DNA from: Atherix ibis
Taxonomy: Eukaryota; Arthropoda; Insecta; Diptera; Athericidae
DNA length: 64,000 bases
Assembly: GCA_958298945.1 (NCBI GenBank)
Contig: OY282605.1
Coordinates: forward strand, 124,430,267 to 124,494,266
Direction: 5' to 3'
In this document: piece by piece, positions 32,946 through 44,699 of the stretch
Layout of the letters: the number at the start of each line of letters is the position of its first letter
Numbering within the stretch: position 1 is the stretch's first letter
Made by a program: the position numbers and the translations under genes
Notes under the pieces: model-generated
Database searches by the model: none
What the model was told of the DNA's origin: nothing
Seen by the model: only the letters and a program-made list of their open reading frames with translations

Positions 32946-35900
32946 TAAAATAAGTATGTTTAATAGCAGAGGTCGTATGGCAAAGGTTGATTAGAATTAG
33001 ATGACTACGGAAGCCCTTAAAAAAATATTATAACTCGAAAATGCTTATATTAATTACTTTAGTAACTATTTATTCTCTTTTTGTATTAAAAAAATTAGAA
33101 ACTTTTTCAATTTGGCCATTCAAATCAAACAATAAAAAATACTTGTTAAAAAACTTATTTAATTTAGTTAATAGAAAAACTTCCTTTAAAAATATGGCTT
33201 CAATGGCAAGTTTACAAAATATTCGTATTTTTAATACTACTACACAAAAACTGAGTAAATATCAAATAATATCGAACAAGTTAGTAAGTAGATCAGTTAC
33301 ACGAAGCCTACAAAAAGAAAATATGTGAAGCTGTAGACGATATAATTGAATATTGAAAAGGAAAAAAATATTGAAAAGGAAGCATAAATAAAAAAAAGGA
33401 AAAATTGAAAAGTGGAAAACAAAATATATTTTAACATAGTTTCCATATTGAATTCCACTTAGAATCTCATTAAATTGAATCTAGTAGTATATCGTAATTT
33501 TATAAGATATTCGAAAGCAATAAGAATATAAAAACAAAAATACGTTGATAAAATAAGATAATATACAAATAAGGAAGATATTTTCCCATTTCAAAAATCT
33601 AAGATATTCAAGAGATGCTTATATAATTTTATTAAAAGGAAAGTAAGATGTGAGCACTTTGATAGAAAAGATAAAAAGGAGAAGAAATGAAAATAACGGC
33701 CAGGACTTTTCAACTGACTACGTTAGTAATTGGTACTTTGTTATCCTACAGTGTGGAGTCCTGCAGATACATAATTACGAAAATAAATTAGTCCAGATAA
33801 TTAAATCTTTCAGGATTGGAATTAGCAACGTATTTGCTTCGACTATTAGCATCGTAAATTGTTCGTTTTTGGCCAACATTTGATCACATGTGTAACGCCT
33901 CCAGAATCACTATTGTAAGAATAGAACAATTGCGATTTATCACTTACCAATTTTCGTTCTTCTGAACATTTCTTTCAACAATACTTTTCCTAAATATACG
34001 AGAAATAGTTTTCTTTGTTTTTTCTCTTTGTTTTTAAATTGTAGGCATATGTATATAACATGGATGAAGGATACAAAACGAAACAATAGTAAAAGATCGG
34101 CATTTTAGCTTTTCTTGAAAACGAGTATCTTTTGGTAGCGAAATCTCTTTTATGTATTATATGTAAAGTTATAAGGAATCAAATATATTCGCTTTAATAA
34201 AAACCAAAGTATATGTAGAAGGTATCCTGTTTGGAAAATTATATGGCATTGATGGGCCCATATATGCACGAGTACATGTGAATCATGGTACTGAAGGAAG
34301 CCTAATATAAATTTGCCCAATCGAATTGAAAATACAAATAATTTCAGTCACGATTCTTTCTCTGTTCCGCTTGTTAGATTTAAATGTGTTATTTTGGTCT
34401 GTATCCTTTTACGACTATATTCGAACAATAATTTATCTTTTCTTCTTCTTTACTATTCTAATAAAAATTGTTAACAATCAGTCATTCTAATCAAGTTTGA
34501 CTAAATTCATTTCAGGATGAAAAGATATTTTCCTAAAAACAATTCTAAGAAATAAAATCGAAATATCGATGGCAAGGCGAAATCTTTTGCAATTTTTGCA
34601 AGTGTGGTGGGAGGAGAGTTGGTTTAAATGAAAGATGGAGAGGAGAAAGTTTTGTGGTTTCCTAACGATTCCAAATTGTATCTGATGGTCATTAGGACAA
34701 ACAACTCGGTCAGGATAAGAGTAATGTGAACGGGGGTAGAGGCAAGAAGATAAATACAAAATAAAAAGGATACCAGACACATACAATAAACAGCAATTTT
34801 GCATTGTATCTTATAGGGTAGTCGATTTGGAAACTCCTTAAATCCCTTCCTCTTTACTTTGGTACTTGTACCATAATGTATAAGATCTTAAATCGTATCG
34901 TATAATATTGCCCATTCGAATCGGTGGCAGTACGAGGCCGGGAGTGTACTTTATAACATCAATTTGTGTATAAGACAATTTGGCCTTTATTTTGTCTTTT
35001 TATATTTTTTGTTTTGCTTATTATAAGCATGACAAACAGAGACCTTGACTTTGTATGCCGTTCAATAAGTATAAAGTCTACATACCATGATAAGGAAGTG
35101 CCACACCAACAAGAGTGTGGCAAAATTTATTTAGCTCCCCCGTTCAATTGTTATAGTCCTTTTTCTGTTTTTGTATTCTTTTTTTACTGGTTATTTTGCT
35201 ATTGTTTTCAGTCGTCCCCTTATTTCATTACGATAATTTTGTTGTCACACTGTAAAAGTTTATCGTATCTCATGATTTCTATAAATAGTCCTTAAGAAGA
35301 TTGTAATGTACTTTTTGGTTTGTTATCTTTTATGTTTTTAAAGAAATTTACAATCTAAGAAAATTATACCCTATTTATATTTATTAGGATTTAAATTTAA
35401 AATGGTATCTAATTATTTATTTATTGACAGTTTACCAATATTATGTTTTCACTTCATTTAATCGTAAACGGATAATTAAACATTTGGAAAAATTAGAGTC
35501 TTGTTTAAGATTTTATTATTGTTATTATTATTAGTGTAATATATTCTCTTCTACCTTTTCTGTTTAATTATTATTTTATTATTATATTTTTTAATTGAAT
35601 TAAGATATTTTCTGAAAGAGTAATCAAGTTGAATGGTAAATTGTTGTAGAAGTACTCGTTCGTATTCAAAAGTTCAACAAACATTTGGGGTTTCCTAATT
35701 CATCCTTCACATGCAATTAATAAGTGGTGCTGATAATAAACCTCACAAGAGTAACTTCACCAGGAAACTTTCAGTACTATTGGTATTAACACAGGACTTT
35801 TCCATTCGTTTGTTGATTTATTTCGGTTGCATTTGAAAAAGTTATTTCGACCACTTGCAAATATGCAGAGTGGAAAATGTTAGATTTTCTGCTACGTAAT

Positions 35901-36402
35901 CTAATTTGTGAAAATTAAGGCTACGAGTGTGTGTGATGCAAATTAAAGTGCATTTCAAATATATTTTATGAAAAGTAATTTAATAAAAAAAAGAATATAT
36001 TTTTTAGTAATTGATGAAACTTTTCCAATGCTATAAGATGAAAAAATAGAATAGAAAAAATTGCGTTAAATTTTCGAAATTCAATTTTAAAATAATATAT
36101 GTTAATAAATCCCAAAATTCTTATCTATCTATAAGGAAAAATCCTTTTTATGGTAATATCAATTTGAACAAATTATTATTGCAAATATCCAAAAGAGGTA
36201 ATATCAACAAACTAGTAAAAAAGAATAATAATAATTAAAATGAAGTTAAAATTGTTCTTTAAAATATTTTTTATAGGATTTTTTTACTGTATTTGGTTTT
36301 GGGATTGCTGTCATAATTAGATAAACATTTTTCTTTGTCATTAAAATTATCAAATTTTTTCGTAAATCCACCTAAATTATTAAAATACATACAAAATAAG
36401 TT

Positions 36403-36475
36403 AACTTTTTTACTGCCATTTTATTCCCAGATTTCAGCAACAATATTCATTTGTGTTAAATTTATTTTCCATTGG
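36403..36475. repeat. Second copy of the 31285-31357 repeat
   Basis: TTTTACTGCCATTTTATTCC, then AGCAACAATATTCATTT, matches 31285-31357 with roughly 10-12 differences. Too short to classify. Confidence 0.65.
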
Positions 36476-37790
36476 TACAATCGAATAATTTAAGGGTAAC
36501 ATCATTACAAGGAACGAAATATTAAATGTTAAAAATTAACTCAAAAATTATTATCCTAATCTGAAATGTGAAAATAATTTCACGACAATAAAATTTCTGA
36601 TAGATCTTCGACAACCATAATATCAATTAAAAGGTAATTCGTTCGTTGAGTATCATTCGATATTTGATTTATGTAGCATTCATATTAGGGACCATAATCT
36701 TAAAGGAGATTTTCATCTCAAAAGTCAGCAGAAATATACTTTTTTTCTTATATTAAAAGTTTTTTAGTCGAATATTGTTGAAAAAATGCGACGTAGAAAA
36801 ATGACGCGATTACGTTTAGAAAAATGGAACCATTAAAAAATAGTATTTTAAGTCATATGACCTTAATCCAATTATAAACCGATCCACATATTTGATGGGG
36901 ACTCAATAGTTTATCTTATGTTTCATACTATTCGACGGACTCTCCTTGATAGAAGAAATGGTGCTAAACGTGGCAATTGGTAAAGATACTTTAGTTACCC
37001 TATACTCTAACCCTTATAACAAACCAGAACTAATTAGTTTTAGAGTACCTTACAAACCTTTTAAACTTCTGCGCACATTATCGTCCTAAAGTGCTCAACA
37101 TCTGAGTATAACACTCCATAATTGACTATGGTTTTTTTCTCCATTTTACCCAATTTCAATAGAATTATTTTATTTTACTCTTGAAGATATTTTCCATTAA
37201 AAAAAAGGATTTCCCAATTTTCGTATAACAAAATGTAAGAAATTTTCCTTTTTTGCGCACTGCCTTGAGCACGCTTTATGTCAGCAGACAATATTTACTG
37301 TTCCAATCACTCAACCGCGCGCTATTTTTTTGTTGTTGGTGTGACAGAACTTCCGTTAGCGTTAGCCTCGGCGGCGGGATGTTAAGTCCTGTTATTAGGA
37401 CAAAAGTAGTTGTCCGACATAAATCATGTTATTCCTTTCTGTTTTTGATACTTCCAATGAAGATTTAGATACCTTCAATGAAGGACGTGGTGCATGTTAC
37501 AAAAAACTTAACAGTGCTTTAGGGGTGCGAACCCTGAAATTCTAGTAGGTGTTCAATATAAAATTGTAATAATAGAACAAAAACAATGAACTGGGGGATG
37601 TTAGAGTGGAAGTGGTAAATAGTAAAAATATCCATCTTCATGACCACTTGTGGTTGCGGCGGAAGGGTATGGCCAATAGGATTAGGTACATCTTAGAACA
37701 AACGCAAGATAGAGCGTACGAAGATACTGTCAAACCAGCAGTCATCTGTCAAAGTTTTGTATATAATTTCTGCTTACTTTAATTTGTGAT

Positions 37791-37838
37791 TTTATCATAA
37801 AACGTTATTTTTGCTATAAAATAATGTTTTATGATAAA
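37791..37838. repeat. 21-bp-stem inverted repeat, 6-nt loop
   Basis: Arms 37791-37811 (starting TTTATCATAAAAC) and 37818-37838 pair with one mismatch. Confidence 0.75.
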
Positions 37839-38029
37839 GAAAAGAGAAGAAAAATTTTTTCCAAATTATCCAAATTTATTTCAAAAATAAGAAGTCAATT
37901 TGGGGAATGTAAAATATTTTTTTTATTTTTTTTTATCGCAAAAGGCTTGCTTTTAGCTCAATGCTTTTGTTAGTAAAGAAAATTGTTGTTTTTTGAGTGA
38001 GACAAATCAACAGGAGATTTTGTCATCAT

Positions 38030-38600
38030 CGGTCAATGGAGAGCGTTAATAGGCAAAAAGTAAGGATTATTTCCTTAACAATATGGTGGAAATATACCTC
38101 GATGACATGTGGTTTCAACAGAATAGGGGCTATAACGAGGATTATATGATTAATACTTGGCCTCGACAAGAAAACAATATTTTCCTGTGTAAAATTCGTT
38201 TGTCTTTTTCAATATAATCTCATTTTAGCTCGATACACTTAGTCGAATGTTTTTCTATTAAGCATTATTACCTTGAAAATATGGTAGAAATAGACCTGGG
38301 TGACATGTGGTTTTAACAGAATAGGCGCTACTGCTCGCATATGTGCTTGAATTATCAAAGAAAAGATTTGGTAACAATTCAATGGATTTGTCAGTTGGCC
38401 TACAAGATACGCTGACAACCCAGCAACAATTGAAAGCCAACATTGCGCAACTTATAGCAGAGATACAGCTGGATTTACTCGAAAGAGTAGTCAAAAAAAA
38501 TGGTGATAAAAAATGTTCAATGAAAATTTCAGTGTTGGCACTATACCTCACTGTTAATTGAAAACATAATTTGTTTCTTGTAAATAAATTAAACAATTTT
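38030..38600 (+). pseudogene. Decayed DD41D transposase fragment with internal duplication
   Basis: GTCAATGGAGAGCGTTA, then DMWFQQN, marks the region leading to the second catalytic position. The stretch 38066-38132 is repeated at 38264-38330 (about 87% identical), and between them lies a mariner-like end (38133-38263). Downstream, LKANIAQLIAEIQLDLLERV is the C-terminal helical part of a DD41D transposase. Frameshifts and stops occur throughout. No ends were identified. Confidence 0.7.
38133..38263. mobile_element. mariner 3'-end fragment inside the DD41D remnant
   Basis: It begins TAACGAGGATTATATG and continues GACAAGAAAACAATATTTTC and CTCGATACACTTAGTCGA. This parallels 32431-32560 (TACGAGGGTTGTATG, GACAAGAAAAATAC, CTTGATATACTTAGTTCA) at perhaps 70%. 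It is only about 130 bp, with no second end, and is flanked by the duplicated DD41D segment. Confidence 0.65.
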
Positions 38601-39569
38601 TATTCGGTTATGTCCAATATATTAAGTGACGCAATGTTTGTGTTTTTTGAATAAAAAGATAGCTGATAGACGGTTGGCTGCAAGTTAACCTGCACTTTTG
38701 CTACAATCTCCTTTATTATTATTTCAAATATTTTTATGGATAGTAATACTAGCTGTTCTCTCTTTTAAAAAGAAGGAAAACCAAAAATTACAAACAAGAA
38801 ATTACCACTAATTAATTATTGTAATTATTAATTGAAGAAAAAATAATTGCATAATTTTCTGTTAAATTATTTTTGAAATATTCCCTAAATACTCTTCAAT
38901 GTAAATAATTTAAACAATTTTCATTTAAGATCATATTAATTGCAAATTTCAGTCTTTTGTGGATAGAAAGTCTTATACGAAAACTGTAAAAGTTTTACTT
39001 AAAAATTTTTTTAACTATATTTTTAACACTAATTTAATCTTTTTGACTATATACGATTAATTTTTATTTTTGTTAAGATAAGTAGTTTGAGGTCCTTTTG
39101 AAATTTTATAAAAAACGTGTATTTTTAAATTGTAAATAGTTTTGTGTCATCAGATCAGATCTACTTATCTGGCATAAGACATGTGTTCTGCGAAAATAAT
39201 ATAATTTATAGTTATACTATCAACTAATGAAAAATAGTTGATAATATAACTATAAATTTTTATTTATAAATTTAGTTTGATTAACAAAAAAATGAGAACA
39301 CAAATATGGAAAACTTATGCCCGTATCTAATGAAAACAATTTTTTTTAGATACATCTGTAATTGTTTACTCTTAAACAAAATTCTCGGTTATGTTTTCAA
39401 AGTTTTAAATAATGTTGGCTATTGATATATTAATATAGAATTCATTGACCGATGAATAGGCATTATTTAATATAAATATTTGTTCGTAACAAAAAAAAAA
39501 ACAATATTTGTAAATTTATACAATTGGCCAATTTTTTTTCAATCATTCGATGATCATACCTTATGGGCA
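38601..39569. other. Intergenic upstream of the 39.6-kb gene
   Basis: AT-rich; contains the inverted repeat 39203-39258 about 350 bp before the TATA box. No gene. Confidence 0.5.
39203..39258. repeat. 24-bp-stem inverted repeat, 8-nt loop
   Basis: Arms 39203-39226 (starting AATTTATAGTTATAC) and 39235-39258 pair with one mismatch. It lies about 0.4 kb upstream of the transcription start inferred at 39603. Confidence 0.8.
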
Positions 39570-39606
39570 TATATAAAAAGGGCTGTAGAAATGTTCAAAT
39601 TCAGTT
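39570..39606 (+). promoter_or_regulatory. TATA box plus initiator
   Basis: TATATAAA starts at 39570 and TCAGTT, the arthropod initiator consensus, lies at 39601-39606. With A+1 at 39603 the TATA box starts at -33, the expected spacing. The start codon follows 49 bp downstream. Confidence 0.75.
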
Positions 39607-39651
39607 TTAAATTTGGGCATCAGAGTAAGGTACAACCAAGAAAAGAAAAAA

Positions 39652-40261
39652 ATGCGTAAGAACTTTTTTTAATTATTTTTATCGAAATTTTCTTATAACA
39701 TATACTACAATAAATAATTTTATTTTTAATAAAATTTTAGGTTTATTATTTGTATTTTTGATAATTGTTGCTGTGGTATGTTTCGTTGCTGCTGAGGCAA
39801 AAGGGCCTAAGAAACCGAAGGCGCCAAAGTCACCAAAGACACCAGTTGTAGAAAAGCCACCCACACCAAAAAATTCTCCTACAAATCAACCAGCCCCTCC
39901 GACAAATAGTAAACCAAAACCGAAACCTAGTAAACCAAGTACACCATCAACTGGCGTCCGTAAGCCATCTTCCAACAAAAATGATAGGAAAAAGCGAAAT
40001 ATCAAGAAGGTAACAATGAAGGATAGGCTTAAAAAATTGAAAAATGCAGCTTGTGGAGATAAATCGGCCCTGAAATGCCTTAAAGCTGCTGGAAAAAAAG
40101 TGGTAAAATTAGTTGAAGACGGAAGGGAGATTTACGCTATCGTAAGTGACTTATTTGAGGACGGTGTAGAAGTTTCCGAAGACGAATTTGATAATTTTGG
40201 TGAAGACGTTGAACTCGAAGAGGAGGAAGAAGAAGGTGAAGAAGAAGAAGCAGAAAACTAA
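39652..40261 (+). CDS. Unassigned secreted protein, charge-segregated, one intron
   Basis: Function unknown. Exon 1 holds only ATGC (39652-39655). A GT-AG intron (39656-39740, GTAAGA...TTTTAG) follows, and exon 2 runs 39741-40261, giving 174 residues. Residues 1-21 (MRLLFVFLIIVAVVCFVAAE and Ala) are a signal peptide. Residues 22-77 are Lys/Pro/Thr-rich. RKKR at 84-87 fits a furin-type cleavage site. Residues 88-140 are basic-to-amphipathic with two cysteines (106 and 114), room for one disulfide or a dimer link. Residues 141-174 are strongly acidic, with Glu runs. The split into a basic Pro-rich half and an acidic tail suggests a processed propeptide. AATAAA signals lie at 40332 and 40396. 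I infer a secreted product (gland, immune or cuticle-related); no homologue is recognised. The first-exon signal-peptide split is common in fly secreted-protein genes. Confidence 0.8.
39656..39740 (+). other. Phase-1 GT-AG intron, 85 bp
   Basis: The donor is C|GTAAGA and the acceptor AAAATTTTAG|GTTTA. Splicing joins ATG C with GT TTA, extending the hydrophobic frame of exon 2 into a full signal peptide. Without splicing, ATG is followed by a stop within a few codons. Confidence 0.8.
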
Positions 40262-40331
40262 ACATGGAAACTATGCAAATTATTTAAGACTTTGCAATAT
40301 TACCAACAAAAAAAAACAAGTTATATTTGAA

Positions 40332-40401
40332 AATAAAAAAAACCATAACAAAAAATGACAAAGTTATCTGATAATTGTGCAAAAATATAAATAATAATAA
40401 A
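40332..40401 (+). terminator. Polyadenylation signals of the 39.6-kb gene
   Basis: Two AATAAA hexamers (40332-40337 and 40396-40401) follow the stop codon by 71 and 135 bp. The exact cleavage site cannot be seen. Confidence 0.55.
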
Positions 40402-40463
40402 ATTATTTTGAAGCACCATAATTTACTGATTACTTTATATTCTTTTATTATCAAATTAATATA

Positions 40464-40876
40464 TCACCAATAACAGCGAACATTTTGATAAGTAGAACTA
40501 ATTCAGCAAAAATTAATATTATTCGAATTTATCAAAATTCCGACGCGTCCTTTTAGATATTTATATTTATTAACGAATGAGTATTAGTACTATTGCGTCA
40601 TGTTTTCATTGCTGAACAGGTACCCAAATGATCTATCAGCCATGTGCGAAGTCAAATATGATTTGGATGATTATTCTCTCACAGGAATTCAAGCTTTCGT
40701 AGAAGATTGGACAAATATTGTATACAGAAGCACTTCTCATTAACAGTAACATATCTTACTTAGCGGAATAACATAGAATTCAGGAGGAGGCGGAATTCGA
40801 TGTCACTTTATTAAATACTTAGTAATGCAGCCATGACAATATTTCAGTATATTTAAAACTTTCGTGGAAATAAATA
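40464..40876. repeat. Dispersed repeat R1, copy 2, with unoccupied mariner target
   Basis: Matches 31373-31779 throughout. At its right end AAATAAATA runs directly into ATTCAGGTTGC, the state the 31.8-kb copy had before its mariner insertion. The TA at 40875-40876 is the empty target. Confidence 0.88.
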
Positions 40877-41130
40877 ATTCAGGTTGCTTAAGGACAATAT
40901 TCGAAATGAAATTGCTCAAATAACACCAGAAGTCTGCGAAAATATTATTAAAAATGTTTTTAAAAGGGCTCGAGTTTGCACCGCGGCCAAAGACGGGAAT
41001 TTAATTGACATCATATTTTATACATAATGTTAAAGACCATATAATCAAACAACAAAATATATAAAATTACTAAATTGTGTTTTTTTAAATGTTATTAAAA
41101 AATACTTCTACCTGGAACTAAATTATAGAA
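40877..41130 (+). pseudogene. C-terminal tail of a copy-C-type DD41D transposase
   Basis: Reads LKDNIRNEIAQITPEVCENI, then IKNVFKRARVCTAA and GNLIDIIFYT before a stop at 41026-41028. It parallels copy C (ITPEVYENIMKNV near 9.52 kb). ACCTGGAACT at about 41112 resembles the copy-C 3' end (ACCTGGAACTTGAG). R1 abuts the coding remnant directly, so R1 and this tail form one composite repeat. Confidence 0.7.
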
Positions 41131-41196
41131 GAGTGACGAATATTTAGTTTAAAAAATAGAAAAATTATAGTTTTCAAATTAAAAAAAATCAAGTTC

Positions 41197-41848
41197 TGGT
41201 TAGCAATAGGAGTGTCGAGTTACAATGGGTGCCGGGGCATGTGGGAATTTTGGACAATGAAAGTGCGAATAAGTTGTCTGGAGAAACACTCCGTCGACCA
41301 ATGATCACAGTCAATCCAAATCTGCCTCGCCTACTAACAGAATGGCAACTAACACTATTAGCCATTCGAAGACACGATGACTCGACTAATAGCGACATAT
41401 TTTTGTCGAGTCATTGGATAACCACCAATAAACCAGTCTATGCAACATCCATACTGAAATTGTGGGCGCGGAATCCAGATTGAACATATTGCTCTTACTC
41501 ATAACTTCCTTTTTGGCAACACCAATCCTCCCTTATTTCAATCCTGTAGCATCAATTTCATTATCATCCATATTCTATATGAATCCGCGAGCAGGATTCC
41601 TCCCATTATGGAGATCCTGGACCCAACAACTCCATTTCCTAATCTTCTATTTAAACTTCTACAACATATCAATCTGCTCCACAAAATATGGTATAACAAA
41701 ATTCTCAATATTGCATACTACTAACTAAAGATCAGTCTCTCTCAGATAAGTTCCCACACTTACTATGAAGTCGTCAAATGGCCTCACGGTCGTGTCGCTA
41801 TGAAGTAGCCCCTGGCACGTGTTTAAGGGATTTTACAAACAAACAAAC
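41197..41848 (+). mobile_element. 5'-truncated LINE 3' end with RNase H domain
   Basis: Flanked by a 13-bp target-site duplication, AAAAATCAAGTTC (41184-41196 and 41849-41861). The insertion starts abruptly inside the ORF2 RNase H domain and ends in an (ACAA)n-like tail. A conserved LINE-type RNase H signature is visible: ELQWVPGHVGILDNESANKL. RNase H places it in the I/R1/Loa side of LINE diversity rather than with the jockey-clade element at 56.8 kb. 5' truncation is typical of target-primed reverse transcription. Confidence 0.88.
41229..41483 (+). pseudogene. LINE ORF2 RNase H fragment
   Basis: From 41211 the frame reads VELQWVPGHVGILDNESANK, the RNase H box containing the His and Asp/Glu active-site neighbourhood. 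It continues PRLLTEWQLTLLAIRRHDDS and IFLSSHWITTNKPVYATSIL to a stop at 41481-41483. The family normally has GNExAD where this copy has DNESAN. A further 3' portion (41462-41728) is frame-shifted and unrecognised. Confidence 0.8.
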
Positions 41849-41861
41849 AAAAATCAAGTTC

Positions 41862-44699
41862 CACAACTGATGGAAACTGCTAAAGGTAAATGTAAAAAAA
41901 AAGGTCGCTCATGCGTCTAGGCAGTTGTATCGAGCAGGATCTCCTAGAGACTTGGAGTTAGAAACTGCAAGTAGAACGGAACCGTCAGAGTTGAGCGGCC
42001 GATATCGATACAAAAAGAATATTTTTTATGCTTAATTGTATTATATTATTGAATTTATTAAAACACTTAACGAAATTTTTTTTCACCACCTATTTTATTT
42101 ATTTGAGTACCTACTCTGTTGTATTGTCGCACATTTAATTTCAATAATTACCGCGTTTCGAAAATTTTCCTCAAGTTCATCTTCTTGTTAATCGCATGAA
42201 AATAAACCAGAAAAATCACGTTGAACATTTTAAATTCTTAATTAAAACAAATCAACCAAAAAATAGAAACAAAATACACACACCTGCACTCGTATGATAT
42301 AAACAATTTTAATATGGATAATCAAAAAAATAATTCAAATACTTTATGTGATTTTTATGCAAAAAGGAAAACTTTTTATTACCATATTATAAGGTATTTT
42401 CCACGTTTTATGATATTTCTTATTTAGCGGTAATAACAAACAGAAATGGATCGTAAAATTAAAAACCTCCTTTCTTGCGAACATGTAACCGTAGCGCCTT
42501 CCCCACAAGCCTGTTCATGTAGTTCAGGATGAGTTTTGTTGACTTACTTATGTATGCACGTGTAGAAGGACACGTTAATCTGTTATAAATGTCACAAGAA
42601 TAAATTTTATTTGTTACACTACTTGTTTTTATACATTTTGTTTTTATTTAGTGTTAAGTTGAAAATATATAAAGTTTTTTTTTGGCCAAATTTGTAGTTG
42701 GACGAAAAATCTTTTTCCAGTCAAATTTAGTATCAGATTTGTAGGAAATTTTCTGTTCGTTAAATTTAAAGCGTTCGGATTGAATCCAAATCTATGTACA
42801 CTTGATAAATCAGAACCGTTAAATGGAAAATGTCTCCCTCATAAAAAAAAGTTTATTGCCGAAACTTAATTTTTTACGAAACATAAAAATAAAAGTACCA
42901 CGAATTTATTGCGCAATGAACGTGACAAGGTGGATGAAAAAACACATTCACATTGCCTCATTAACCAAAGTTTATAATTATTTTTGCTTTTGTCATATTT
43001 CAAATAAATGTGAATCTTATTGAAAAAATATATTATAGTAAAACTATATTATACTCGTATGTATGTAAATTAGGCCAGATTTTGAAAACAATTTGAAAAT
43101 TTGGGGATTTTGTGAACAGATGTCGATCTCATTAATTTTGAAATAGACCCGAAATGCACTATCATTTGGCTAAGCACTGATAAATCCGATCTAAGTAAAT
43201 ACTTATTTGAGCTGTTAAAGTTTTCTTAAAAGATTTATCAGAACGAACACGAGCAAATCTGTTGTTGACAGATCCGATAAATAGGATGACTCGGACAGGA
43301 TTTCAATGTCCGGATGGCTAAGCTTCCATTCGGAAAACAGAAACCATTATCATGGTACGAGTTTGCTTGCTGGGAAAATATACAAGCAATGACGTAAATA
43401 AATGCATTTGAATGTATAGAATCATATAGAAATGTTAATAAACCATTTACAGAACCGAGAATAGCACTTTTCGTTGTTCCTTCGTACAATCCTTAACAGT
43501 GGCACTTGTAAGCTTTCAATTCTGAACAAGATTAGCTATCGTGATTTCTTCAAGCAATCACTATTCATGATTTGTGCTATTTTCATATTATTTACAAATA
43601 AAGACGCATTTATAAATAATTAAAAACCATTTATAAAAAGGGTTGTACCATTTTTACTTGCCAATTGTTTTGTAATTTTCTCTTTTGATAAATAAAATAA
43701 CAATAATTATATTTTTATTTTATATAGAGCATATTGCTTATAAACATATTTTATTAAATGAAATAAACTCTAAGAAATATAACAGAAAATCACAAAAACA
43801 AAATACTTTCTCATTCAGTAATAGCAGCTAATGACAAGCTTTTCTTAAAATAACAAATGTGATATGATTGTCTAATATTTCTAAGGGTAAATTTTTTTAT
43901 AAATAGAAATTCCTTTTGTCTGCCTTTTTGGAATTATTATACAATAATTTCTTACCTCAAAGCATAGTAAAGGCTTCAAAAATATCACACATTCTTCAGA
44001 TTTTTTTTCTTTATTAAAAATATTTTGAATTTTTCTGTGTGGTCTACCTCCATCAAAGTGACAGTATAAATCCTTTTATATTACCTGTAATTTTTCAAAC
44101 TTTCCTTTAAAAATTAAACCAAAACGTTTATATCATAAATAAATATGTATTTGAAATTACCTGGGATATAGGAAAAAAAATATACAAATTAATTTTAAAT
44201 TCATGGCAAAATTCAAAAACAAAAACAAATATTGAAATACCAACGGTGGCGATACGGAAATATGCTTTTTTTAAAACACACAAAAAACGAAAGGATTAAA
44301 ACAATTTTTATTTCTATTTTAATAAAAAAAATTTTCCCGTTATTAATTTCCTATTTTTTAAAATTTTGAATTTAAGTTTCAACTCCAAGTATACAACTTT
44401 TAACAACAAATGCTCAGAAATATTCCAATAAATGCTGGGAAGCAATCCCAGCAAATATAGGAAAATATTCACCGATCTATATGATTAGATTCGGGCTCAA
44501 ACATGTAAGACATGAACGTATAATAAAATAAAACCAAAAAATAGTAAAATTCATAGAACGTCAAACAAAGTACCTCTAAACATGTAAGAAAAAACAAGCT
44601 ATAGGTTAGGGAAAGAAAACAAAATTTTCTTCAAAGAGCTTTTATGTTAGTAATAGTAAAGTTGAATTCCTTACAGCTATACGGTATAATTCAACCGTC
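41862..44699. other. Intergenic, no gene recognised
   Basis: A compact GC-richer patch at 41890-42010 (CTCATGCGTCTAGGCAGTTG and onward to GCGGCCGATATCG) is unexplained. The rest is AT-rich with small chance frames, including 42823-43023 and 43238-43489. Confidence 0.45.

Larger units (their letters stand above)
32950..38029. other. 5-kb AT-rich stretch without a recognised gene
   Basis: Open frames at 33041-33328 (hydrophobic start MLILITLVTIYSLFVL), 34487-34804 (minus) and 34966-35295 have no motif and AT-driven composition. Short GC-richer patches at 37250-37400 and 37640-37745 are unexplained. It contains the 36403-36475 repeat copy and the hairpin at 37791-37838. Confidence 0.45.

Noticed and set aside
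33041..33328. 95-codon frame beginning MLILITLVTIYSLFVL
   Set aside because: Could be read as a membrane protein, but codons are AT-driven and there is no promoter or conserved motif.
34487..35295. Two ~105-codon frames (minus 34487-34804, plus 34966-35295) with hydrophobic starts
   Set aside because: Hydrophobicity reflects T-rich sequence; no motif, no supporting signals, one starts with GTG.
37520..37545. tRNA-like words such as GGGGTGCGAACCCTGA
   Set aside because: No A-box, anticodon arm or acceptor pairing could be formed around it; no tRNA gene was found anywhere in the window.
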